Assembly (NCBI GenBank): GCA_964575675.1
Contig: CAZNRY010000090.1
Span: 1-16,899 of the forward strand
DNA: 16,899 nucleotides
Direction of reading: 5' to 3'
Origin: CAZNRY01 sp964575675
GTDB lineage: Bacteria > Eisenbacteria > RBG-16-71-46 > CAIMUX01 > VGJL01
The notes below the pieces were generated by a model. The model did no database searches. It had not been told where the DNA came from and saw only the letters and a program-made list of their open reading frames with translations. This document shows, piece by piece, positions 8,287 to 14,404 of the stretch (position 1 is the first letter of the stretch; every line of letters begins with the position of its first letter). The position numbers and the translations under genes were made by a program.

Positions 8287-8353
8287 CGTTCCCTACCTAT
8301 TTAAGGTGATCGGTACGGAACACCACTCCGCGCTGCTCACGAACTAAAGGACC

Positions 8354-8560
8354 CTAGATCTCCGTCCTCAGAGCGTCAACCTTATCGACCAGTCGACTGA
8401 TCCGTTCGGCCAGCGTCATCCTCTCCTCGAGGAGGCGTTTTCTCTCCTCCTCGAGCAGTCCGACGCGTTCCGTCAGACCCTGATTCTGCTCACGTAGGAC
8501 TTGGACCGCCCTTGCGGCCTCATCGATTCGCTCTTCCAGTTTCTCGATCTCGCCCAGCAT
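8354..8560 (-). CDS. Small coiled-coil protein, ZapB-like
   Basis: A 68-residue, almost wholly coiled-coil protein: LGEIEKLEERIDEAARAVQV, a heptad-rich stretch, and a C-terminal RLVDKVDALRTEI. The size, composition and position just before zapA suggest a ZapB-like division factor, which in E. coli binds ZapA and organises the Z-ring. Coiled coils are easily mimicked, so the identity rests mainly on context. ATG 8560 lies 10 bases after the rplT stop with a weak AGG. The frame extends to 8620 inside rplT, but that part is basic and unlike the coiled coil. It is probably cotranscribed with infC-rpmI-rplT. Confidence 0.7.
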   Translation of the reverse strand: MLGEIEKLEERIDEAARAVQVLREQNQGLTERVGLLEEERKRLLEERMTLAERISRLVDKVDALRTEI

Positions 8561-8570
8561 CCGGTGAAAC

Positions 8571-8954
8571 CTATCCGTTCTTCGGCTGCAAACCTGCGGA
8601 CGCCAGGTTTGCCTTGGCATCCTCCACTACATTGCGAAACGCTTCGGCGTCGTGAATCGCCATCTCGCTGAGCTGCTTGCGATCGATGATGATCGCGCTG
8701 TTCTTCAAGCCGGCGATGAACTGGCTATACGACAGCCCGTACAGCCGGACCGCGGCGTTGATCCGCTGGATCCAGAGCCGGCGCATCATCCGCTTGCGAA
8801 CCCTGCGGTCGCGATAGGCGTACTGCAGCCCGCGAAGGAGGTTCTCCTTCGCGATCTGGTGGAGCCTACTGCGCCCGCCGAACGCGCCGCGCGAGGCTTT
8901 GAGTGTCTTCTTCCGGCGTGCCTTTCCCGGCACGACTCCTGTTGCTCTTGGCAT
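8571..8954 (-). CDS. rplT: 50S ribosomal protein L20
   Basis: Assembly-initiating large-subunit protein that binds 23S rRNA; in E. coli and Bacillus it also represses its own operon. The 127-residue product carries KARRKKTLKASRGAFGGRSR near the N terminus, YAYRDRRVRKRMMRRLWIQR and INAAVRLYGLSYSQFIAGLK, all diagnostic of L20. It is about 10 residues longer than usual because of a short C-terminal tail. ATG 8954 follows GGAGGGTAAGAC. It lies 35 bases after rpmI in the classical infC-rpmI-rplT order. Confidence 0.97.
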   Translation of the reverse strand: MPRATGVVPGKARRKKTLKASRGAFGGRSRLHQIAKENLLRGLQYAYRDRRVRKRMMRRLWIQRINAAVRLYGLSYSQFIAGLKNSAIIIDRKQLSEMAIHDAEAFRNVVEDAKANLASAGLQPKNG

Positions 8955-8989
8955 GTCTTACCCTCCGGACCGGGGCGCCCGCCCCTGCC

Positions 8990-9187
8990 CTATCCGTTGA
9001 GGATCTGGCGACGGATCCTCGCCTTGTCCGATCCCGCGACGAGCGTTCCCTGCCTAAGGCGCCTCTTCCGCTTGCGCGACTTGTCGGTCAGCAGATGCCC
9101 CTTGTTCGCCTTACGGCGCCTGATCTCGCCCCCACCTGTCAGGCGGAAGCGCTTGGCTGCTGACTTCCGCGTCTTGATTTTCGGCAT
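8990..9187 (-). CDS. rpmI: 50S ribosomal protein L35
   Basis: Small, strongly basic large-subunit protein of 65 residues, the exact family length. It has the typical MPKIKTRKSAAKRFRLTG start, the RRRKANKGHLLTDKSRKRKR core and LRQGTLV. The ATG at 9187 is two bases after the infC stop, and its AAGGAG ribosome site overlaps the last infC codons. Translation is therefore likely coupled to infC, and any control of infC initiation will be felt here. Confidence 0.97.
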   Translation of the reverse strand: MPKIKTRKSAAKRFRLTGGGEIRRRKANKGHLLTDKSRKRKRRLRQGTLVAGSDKARIRRQILNG

Positions 9188-9189
9188 CG

Positions 9190-9852
9190 TTACTCCTTGG
9201 GACCCGGTTGGGTCTGCGTCTGCACGGCGGAAGCACTCCTGGCGCCCGAACCCGCATGCCCTGCGGATCCGGACAGACCGGCCGCCCCCTGAACTGCGGG
9301 ACTCGCTCCCCCCGCCTCCGGCGCCTGCTGCTTGAGATCCTTGCGCGGAGCAATGATCATTACCAGTGCACGGCCTTCCATCATCGGTCTCGATTCGACG
9401 AACCCGACGTCCGCCAAGTCCTCCACGACCTTTTCCATCAACGCCACGCCCAACTCTTGGTGCGTCATCTCGCGGCCGCGGTAGACGCAGGTGAATTTCA
9501 CCTTGTCTCGACCCAGAAGGAACTTCCGGGCGTTGCGAAGCTTGAAGTCGTAGTCATGATCCTCGATCTTCGGGCGGACCTTGACTTCTTTGATCTGATA
9601 CACATGCTGCTTCTTCTTCGCCTGCCGCTCATGCTTCGATTGCTCGTACTTGAACTTTCCAAAGTCCATGATCCGGCAGACGGGAGGACGCGCCTTCGGT
9701 GACACCTCCACGAGGTCGCAGTTTTGCACCTGGGCCATCTTCAGGGCTTCCGAGATTGCCATCACCCCGAGTTGGTCTCCATCGGAAGAGATGACGCGGA
9801 CCATGGGAACCCGGATCCGCTCGTTTAGTCGAACTTCAGGCTGCTTCGAGAT
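9190..9852 (-). CDS. infC: Translation initiation factor IF-3, apparent AUC start
   Basis: IF-3 binds the 30S subunit and checks start-codon/initiator-tRNA fidelity. The first in-frame ATG (9804) lies inside the conserved N terminus: the codons before it read EVRLNERIRVP, matching the RVNEQIRVPEV opening of IF-3. No ATG, GTG or TTG fits further upstream. An ATC at 9852-9850 is preceded by GGAGGG with 8-base spacing, giving a 220-residue protein starting [I]SKQPEVRLNERIRVP. Conserved parts include MDFGKFKYEQ and KEVKVRPKIEDHDY followed by the C-domain to about residue 172. A tail of nearly 50 residues rich in Ala, Gly, Ser and Gln follows, absent from most IF-3. Rare start codons in infC are known to support IF-3 autoregulation. 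Confidence 0.9.
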   Translation of the reverse strand: MSKQPEVRLNERIRVPMVRVISSDGDQLGVMAISEALKMAQVQNCDLVEVSPKARPPVCRIMDFGKFKYEQSKHERQAKKKQHVYQIKEVKVRPKIEDHDYDFKLRNARKFLLGRDKVKFTCVYRGREMTHQELGVALMEKVVEDLADVGFVESRPMMEGRALVMIIAPRKDLKQQAPEAGGASPAVQGAAGLSGSAGHAGSGARSASAVQTQTQPGPKE

Positions 9853-9866
9853 AGGCGATACCCTCC
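9850..9866 (-). promoter_or_regulatory. infC ribosome binding site and AUC start codon
   Basis: On the minus strand GGAGGG (9866-9861) is followed by eight bases and ATC (9852-9850), in frame with infC. The strong Shine-Dalgarno and good spacing support this codon as the start. Because IF-3 discriminates against non-canonical starts, this site would give negative feedback on infC translation, as known for the AUU start of E. coli infC. Confidence 0.72.
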
Positions 9867-10062
9867 AAAACCCACCATGTGGGAGACCACAAAAAACGAG
9901 GAGAGGCCAGCCGAAGCCGCCTCTCCATGAGTGTCAGGGGCACGCTTGCCCCCGAGCGACCCGGACCCGGCCTGGCCCTTGGGCCGGCGGGTGAGAAGCA
10001 TGCTTCTGCTTGCGTCGCCGCTTCAATCTCCCGGCTGCATCGCCGCCGAGAGGAACCATAAG
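9867..10062 (-). promoter_or_regulatory. Structured infC 5' leader
   Basis: About 200 bases between tRNA-Val and infC hold no gene but several helices on the minus strand. From 5' to 3' there is a palindrome AGAAGCATGCTTCT (9994-10007), GGCCC/GGGCC (9974-9985), a GGGGCA-AGCG-TGCCCC hairpin (9937-9952), the intrinsic terminator (9891-9926), and a CCCAC-ATG-GTGGG hairpin plus four T (9867-9883) abutting the Shine-Dalgarno. CCTCTC at 10048-10053 could pair with the GAGAGG of the terminator's 5' arm. This looks like an attenuation or autoregulatory leader; the ligand is unknown, and L20 is a candidate because it regulates this operon elsewhere. Confidence 0.55.
9891..9926 (-). terminator. Intrinsic terminator upstream of infC
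   Basis: A perfect 8-bp stem, GGAGAGGC (9926-9919) with GCCTCTCC (9907-9900), encloses an 11-base loop containing TTCG. It is followed by TCG and six T (9896-9891). This is a canonical rho-independent terminator for transcription entering from tRNA-Val. Only about 24 bases separate the T-run from the infC Shine-Dalgarno, with no promoter visible there, so infC seems to depend on read-through. Confidence 0.8.
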
Positions 10063-10139
10063 TGGTGGGCGATAGTGGAGTTGAACCACTGACCTCTTGC
10101 ATGTCAAGCAAGCACTCTAACCAACTGAGCTAATCGCCC
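10063..10139 (-). tRNA. tRNA-Val (anticodon GAC)
   Basis: A complete cloverleaf of 77 bases. The acceptor stem GGGCGAT pairs with ATCGCCC, then discriminator A and encoded CCA (10065-10063). The D arm is GCTC-AGTTGGTTA-GAGT. The anticodon stem CTTGC/GCAAG closes loop TTGACAT with anticodon GAC, and the T arm is AGTGG-TTCAACT-CCACT. It reads GUC and GUU valine codons. It lies about 20 bases downstream of a strong promoter and at the head of the infC leader, so it may be processed from the same transcript. Confidence 0.97.
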
Positions 10140-10158
10140 ACTTCCCTACAAGAGCTTG

Positions 10159-10188
10159 ATCTTAGGGGCCTTCGGGAATGCGTGTCAA
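10159..10188 (-). promoter_or_regulatory. Sigma70-type promoter for tRNA-Val / infC operon
   Basis: On the minus strand TTGACA (10188-10183) is followed by an 18-base spacer and TAAGAT (10164-10159). The -35 is a perfect consensus match and the -10 matches five of six. The expected start site lies roughly a dozen bases upstream of the mature tRNA 5' end. This is the best promoter in the window. Confidence 0.82.
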
Positions 10189-10224
10189 CGCCCTTCCCGC
10201 GAGATCCCGCAGGGGTCGACCTGC

Positions 10225-11283
10225 CTAGGGGCGGACCTCCCCGTCCCATACGACCCCGCCCTCTCCGGACTCGACGATCCCCAGGCGGATGGGCGCGCCC
10301 CCCCCCTCCGCAAGGGCATCGAGCCAGGCCGACTCGGCATCGGGCGGTACGGCCAGGATGAAGCCGATCCCCATGTTGAAGACGTGGAACATCTCCGCCT
10401 ACCCAACCCCACCCAAGCGCTGGACCAGAAGGAAGGGGGGCCGGAACGACCATGCAGTCCGGTCCACCCGTCCCCGGCGCCCGTTGGGAAGCCCCCGCGG
10501 CAGGTTCCCGGGAATCCCTCCCCCGGTGATGTGGGCCATCGCGTGGACAGGGAGCCGGAGCCGCAGGGGCCCGACGACCGGCAGATACATCCGATGCCTT
10601 CGGAGCAGGGACCCCGCAACGGAATCGCCGAGACCCGGGATCGGATCGTCCGGTTTCATCCCCCCTTCGTCAAAGAGAATCCGGCGCGCGAGTGAGTAAC
10701 CGTTCGTATGAAGCCCGTCCGAGGGAAGGCCGATCAGGCGGTCCCCCTGCGCGACGTTCCGGCCGTCGACGATCTCGGAGCGCGCCACGTCCCCCACGAT
10801 GCAGCCGACGAGGTCGAGCTCGCCGGCCGCGTACATCCCGGGCATCTCCGCCGTCTCGCCGCCGATCAGTGCGCATCCCGCAAGGGTACAAGCCTCGACC
10901 ATCCCTGCGATCAACCGATCAACCACCGATGGATCGAGCTTGCCGGCGCCTATGTAGTCGAGGAAGAAGAGGGGCCGGGCGCCATGGACGAAGATGTCGT
11001 TGACGCAGTGGGAAACGATGTCGTAGCCGACCCCTTCCCAGGCGTTGGCCGCGGCGGCGACCCGCAGCTTCGTTCCCACGCCGTCCATGCTGCTGACGAG
11101 AAGCCGCTCCGAGCCGGGATCCGGATAGGAGAAGAAGCCGGCGAACGCGCCGATCTGGCTCTCCACCCGGGGTCCGAATGTGGCGCGGACCCTCTGGCGG
11201 ATCCTACGGACCGATTCCTCGCCGCTTTCGAGGGAGACCCCCGCTTGGCCATAGAGGGGGGCCGACGGGCCCTCGCAGCTCAT
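10225..11283 (-). CDS. purM: Phosphoribosylformylglycinamidine cyclo-ligase, interrupted by an in-frame TAG
   Basis: AIR synthetase, fifth step of purine synthesis (FGAM + ATP to AIR). Motifs are DGVGTKL at 67-73, CVNDIFVHGARPLFFLDY at 93-110, GGETAEMPGMY at 141-151, SDGLHTNGYSL at 188-198 and AHITGGGIPGNLPRGLP at 250-266. The frame stops at TAG 10401-10399 (codon 295), but the same frame continues with clear PurM sequence, AEMFHVFNMGIGFILAVPP, to a TAG at 10227-10225. The whole frame would encode about 352 residues, the normal length. The family usually has Glu, Asp or His at the interrupted position, so one base change (GAG to TAG) would explain it. TAG ends several other genes here, so general recoding is unlikely. 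The truncated 294-residue product lacks the last 57 residues and is probably inactive. The ATG overlaps the upstream stop (ATGA). Confidence 0.88.
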
Positions 11284-11969
11284 CCGCCCCCCTCCTCGCG
11301 GACCTCGTACTCCACCTCATCCTCCTGCAATGGGGTTGGGTCGATCACGCGGAGGACCGCATCGAGGACGGCGCAGGCCACGGCCTCGAAACGGCCGTCC
11401 TCCGTCGTGCAGCACCCCACGAGCGAGCGTTCTCCCTCGGGACGCAAGAGGACGACGTGCACGACGACGAGTGCCAGGCGTCCGAATCGGACCCTCCTCG
11501 CCTCCTCCAGCTGGAGGGCGAGTCGATTGCCCGTCAGGTTCCGGACGGCATTGAGCGTCGCGGCGGCAACAACGCGGGTCGCGTTCGCGCGGGTGGCGAG
11601 CCCCTCGGCGCTCCCCTCGGCGCCCCTCTCCCCTTCCCGCAATCCCACCACGGCCCGGAGGATCTCTCCCTCGCGCGCCATGTGCACGGAGGTCACCTCG
11701 ATCGATCGCGAGTTGGACACAAAACGGCCCTCCTGCGAGGGAGTCGGCCTCGCGGCCGCGACACTCACCTTCTGGTACCGGATCTGAATGCCATGGCGGG
11801 CGAAGAGAGTCGTGATCACGTCCCTCGCGATCCACTTCGGACGCCGATCGCAGTCGGCAATCACGTGGACCTCCGAAACCTCTCCCCCCTCGACCCGCAT
11901 CCGCGCGGAATGTACCCCGGTGATCCGCTCGAGGTCGGCCTCCATCTCCCGGATCCGTTCCTCCAGCAT
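11280..11969 (-). CDS. Conserved-looking hypothetical protein of 229 residues
   Basis: I do not recognise a named family. There is no signal peptide or membrane segment. The N-terminal third looks like a small alpha/beta domain: ERIREMEADLERITGVHSAR, then EVHVIADCDRRPKWIARDVI, then HGIQIRYQKVSVA. That is a strand-helix-strand pattern in which an 'RxPKxIxRD' segment is the most motif-like part. The second half (SRSIEVTSVHMAR, VVAAATLNAVRNLTGNRLAL, LALVVVHVVL, FEAVACAVLDAVLRVI) looks like two similar strand-helix units around an Ala-rich helix. The tail is acidic. The ATG follows GGGGGT; the gene lies 23 bases after the sugar kinase and overlaps purM by ATGA, so its product is made with PurM. 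Coding status is well supported by coupling and composition; function is unknown. Confidence 0.8.
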   Translation of the reverse strand: MLEERIREMEADLERITGVHSARMRVEGGEVSEVHVIADCDRRPKWIARDVITTLFARHGIQIRYQKVSVAAARPTPSQEGRFVSNSRSIEVTSVHMAREGEILRAVVGLREGERGAEGSAEGLATRANATRVVAAATLNAVRNLTGNRLALQLEEARRVRFGRLALVVVHVVLLRPEGERSLVGCCTTEDGRFEAVACAVLDAVLRVIDPTPLQEDEVEYEVREEGGG

Positions 11970-11992
11970 CGCTACCCCCAGAAGTTCCGGTC

Positions 11993-12904
11993 CTAGTCCG
12001 GGTCGAAGCGCGTCATCTCGGCCAGCGCCCGCACACGGGCCCGGACGCTCATCTCCCCAAGGGCGGGCAGCCCCCCGACGCCGAACTCCTCCACGGCGAA
12101 GGAGGCCACCGCCGTACCGTGGGCCATCGCCCTGCGAATCACCCCTTCCTCGAGCGATTCGCGCATGCAGAGGTAGCCGATCATGCCCCCCGCGAACGAA
12201 TCGCCCGCCCCGGTCGGATCCTTCAGGCCGTCAACCGGGTAGGCAGGGAGGGAGAACCACCCCCGCTCCGTCCGCGCGATGGCGCCGTACTCCCCGCGCT
12301 TGATCACCACGATGGCGGGACCCATCATCCTGATCCCCTCGGCCGCCTTCAAGACGTTTTCGGACCCTGTCAGCTGCCGGGCTTCCGATTCGTTGAGCAG
12401 GAACAGGTGAACGCGTCGCAGAACACGAAGCAAGTCCGTCCGGCGATGCGTGATCCAGTAGTTCATCGTGTCGAGCGCCACGAGCCAAGGGGAGGAGAGC
12501 TGGTCGAGGACCTCCTCTTGAAGGACCGGGTCGATGTTCGCAAGAAACACCGCTCGCGACTCCCCGTAGCCGGCGGGGATCACGGGATGAAACGTCTCGA
12601 AGACATTCAGCTCCGTGGCGAGCGTGGTGCGGTCATTCATGTCGGCCCCATACATCCCCTCCCAGCGGAACGTGCGTCCGGAGGCGACCGCGAGGCCGGT
12701 CAGGTCGACGCGCTTTGCGGCGAGAATTTCCCGATGGGATGCGGCGAAATCCTCCCCAACAACCGCGACGATCCGCACGGGCACATACTGGCTGGCAGCG
12801 AGGGCGAAGTAGCTGGCCGATCCCCCCAATGCGGAATCGATCTTTCCCGCCGGGGTATGGATCGTGTCCAGGGCCACGGATCCCACGACCAGAATCTCGC
12901 TCAA
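11993..12904 (-). CDS. PfkB-family carbohydrate/nucleoside kinase
   Basis: Ribokinase-fold kinase that transfers ATP phosphate to a sugar or nucleoside hydroxyl; the substrate cannot be told. The 303-residue product shows ILVVGSVALDTI at the N terminus, GGSASYFALAAS (27-38, the substrate-site glycine pair), NESEARQLTG (171-180), IKRGEYGA (201-208) and the PfkB signature DPTGAGDSFAGG (229-240) with catalytic Asp235. The start is TTG 12904-12902, overlapping the rsfS stop as TTGA, with GGAGGG seven bases upstream. The longer open frame upstream is shadow sequence over rsfS. Translational coupling to rsfS is likely. Confidence 0.92.
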   Translation of the reverse strand: MSEILVVGSVALDTIHTPAGKIDSALGGSASYFALAASQYVPVRIVAVVGEDFAASHREILAAKRVDLTGLAVASGRTFRWEGMYGADMNDRTTLATELNVFETFHPVIPAGYGESRAVFLANIDPVLQEEVLDQLSSPWLVALDTMNYWITHRRTDLLRVLRRVHLFLLNESEARQLTGSENVLKAAEGIRMMGPAIVVIKRGEYGAIARTERGWFSLPAYPVDGLKDPTGAGDSFAGGMIGYLCMRESLEEGVIRRAMAHGTAVASFAVEEFGVGGLPALGEMSVRARVRALAEMTRFDPD

Positions 12905-13299
12905 GCCTCGGCCCTCCGCGTTCGCTTCGGCTCGCGGACGTGCGTGACCTTCGCGTCGCCCCACAGCCGCTCCAGCATGTAGTACTCCCGGGTCTCGCGG
13001 TGGAACACGTGCACGACGACGTGGACGAAGTCCAGAAGCACCCACCGGCGGTGGCTCCGCCCTTCCACGTGCCAGGGAGGTCGCCCGCCCTCCGCCAGCT
13101 TCGCTTGGATGTGATCGGCGATCGCTTGAACCTGCTGTTCCGAGCCGGCCGAACAGACGACGAAGTAGTCGCAGGCGGTCGACAGCCCGGTCAGATCGAG
13201 GATGGCGATCTCCTCGGCCTTCTTCTCGAGGGCGAGCACGGCGACCCGTCTGGCAAGGCTCTTCGGCAACAGGGGACGTACGGAACCCTTCGTTCTCAA
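12901..13299 (-). CDS. rsfS: Ribosomal silencing factor RsfS
   Basis: RsfS (Iojap/YbeB) binds L14 and blocks 30S-50S joining when nutrients are low. The 132-residue product has the family core: ALEKKAEEIAILDLTGLSTA, CDYFVVCSAGSEQQVQAIAD, WVLLDFVHVVVHVF and REYYMLERLWGDA. The frame stays open upstream inside the prenyl synthase, but the natural start is TTG 13299-13297, overlapping that gene's TGA as TTGA, with AGAGGA about five bases before. The usual partner nadD is not next to it. A basic C-terminal tail (REPKRTRRAEA) follows the core. Confidence 0.94.
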   Translation of the reverse strand: MRTKGSVRPLLPKSLARRVAVLALEKKAEEIAILDLTGLSTACDYFVVCSAGSEQQVQAIADHIQAKLAEGGRPPWHVEGRSHRRWVLLDFVHVVVHVFHRETREYYMLERLWGDAKVTHVREPKRTRRAEA

Positions 13300-14318
13300 T
13301 GGTTCCTCTTGACGGCATAGTCCACCGCCCGCCGAAGGCCGTCCAGGTGGGGCGAGGGAGAAAACGCGTCGAGGCGCGCGAGCGCCTGCCGCGCAAAACC
13401 GTGGGCCGCGTCCCGGCACTCCTCCAGCGCGCCCGTCGTCGCGAGCAGCTCCAAGACGAAGCGCCAGTCTCCCTGGCTCAGATCCGGGGCCATGAGGATC
13501 TCTCGGACGCGCGCCTTCTGATCGCCCCCGCATATCGTGAGGGCCCGGATCAGCGGCAGGGTCACCTTCCCCTCCGCAAGGTCCGACAGCCCGTACTTCC
13601 CGAGCTGGCCCGCGTCGCCGACGTAGTCGAAGATGTCGTCGGTGATCTGGTAGGCACGTCCGATCTCCATCCCGAAGAGCCGAAGCGACTCGATCTGCGC
13701 GTCGGCGCAATCGGCCAGGATCGCTCCGATCTCGCACGAGCAGGCCATCAGGGAGGCAGTCTTGGCGTCGACCAACTCCATGTATTCCCCTTCGGTGAGG
13801 TCCAGACTGCGCTTCTGCTGGATCTGGAGCATCTCGCCGATCGACATCTGATAGGTCGTCCGGGCCACGACCTTCAGGATCGGATCTTCCCCCCGATCGA
13901 TCAGGTCGACGAAGGCCTTCGTGTAGATGTAGTCGCCGAGTATCGTCGAGACGAGGTCGTTGTAGAGGGAGTTGATCGTCGGCATCCCCCTGCGCAACGC
14001 GCTCTTGTCGATCGTGTCGTCGTGGACCAGCGTCGCCGTGTGGATCAGCTCGACGACGGCGGCCGAGAAGACCGGGTCGCGGACCGGTTCTCCCCGAAGA
14101 TGGGAGATCAGAAGGGTCAGGGCCGGCCGGTATCGCTTCCCCGCCATCCCCAACAGGTGGTCACCCACTTCACTGATCAACGGGATCCGGGACTTGAAGA
14201 ACTCGCGCAGCAGCAGCTGCATCCGGGAGAGGTCGCTCTGAATCGGTTCCTGAAAGAAGTGGAGTTCTCGGTCAGACTGGAAGGACCTCAGGTAGGTCTC
14301 CAGGTTGGAACTCGACAC
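13296..14318 (-). CDS. Long-chain polyprenyl diphosphate synthase (IspB/HepT type)
   Basis: Trans-prenyltransferase that probably makes the C35-C50 side chain of a respiratory quinone. The 340-residue product has AGKRYRP at 59-65, DDTID (100-104) in HTATLVHDDTIDKSALRRG, GDYIYTKAF at 128-136, QMSIGEMLQ at 157-165, and the second aspartate motif ITDDIFDYVGD (Asp227, Asp228, Asp231). The small Ala five residues before the first DD fits a long-chain enzyme, in contrast to the aromatic residue in the ispA product. The start is GTG 14318-14316 behind GGGGAG. In-frame starts further upstream are possible, but that stretch overlaps the M23 gene and does not resemble the family. Confidence 0.92.
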   Translation of the reverse strand: MSSSNLETYLRSFQSDRELHFFQEPIQSDLSRMQLLLREFFKSRIPLISEVGDHLLGMAGKRYRPALTLLISHLRGEPVRDPVFSAAVVELIHTATLVHDDTIDKSALRRGMPTINSLYNDLVSTILGDYIYTKAFVDLIDRGEDPILKVVARTTYQMSIGEMLQIQQKRSLDLTEGEYMELVDAKTASLMACSCEIGAILADCADAQIESLRLFGMEIGRAYQITDDIFDYVGDAGQLGKYGLSDLAEGKVTLPLIRALTICGGDQKARVREILMAPDLSQGDWRFVLELLATTGALEECRDAAHGFARQALARLDAFSPSPHLDGLRRAVDYAVKRNH

Positions 14319-14374
14319 GCACTCCCCTTTCGTTTCCGGCCCCCCGGGAAGCGTGCACCGCTCCCAGGCCGTCA

Positions 14375-14404
14375 ACGCTAGCATCCGCTCCGAAAGGGTG
14401 TCAA
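14375..14404 (-). promoter_or_regulatory. Candidate promoter upstream of the long-chain prenyl synthase
   Basis: TTGACA (14404-14399) overlaps the stop of the M23 gene and is followed 18 bases later by TAGCGT (14380-14375). The -35 is perfect but the -10 matches only three of six. It sits in the 82-base gap before the GTG start, the only sizeable gap before the rsfS-purM run. Confidence 0.4.

Noticed and set aside
8287..8353. Promoter ahead of zapA (TTAAAT as -10)
   Set aside because: No acceptable -35 lies 16-18 bases upstream; zapA can be read from the operon promoter.
9994..10007. 14-bp palindrome AGAAGCATGCTTCT as a protein binding site
   Set aside because: A single copy in a leader full of RNA hairpins is more simply part of the RNA fold; no second copy was seen.
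10225..10400. A frameshift in the nine-base C/G run at 10298-10306 of purM
   Set aside because: Counting the run shows the PurM frame continues unbroken through it (ALAEGGGAPIRLGIVESG); the only interruption is the TAG upstream.
12905..13396. N-terminal extension of the PfkB kinase into rsfS
   Set aside because: The extra residues are the antiphase reading of rsfS and do not resemble a kinase; the family start fits TTG 12904.
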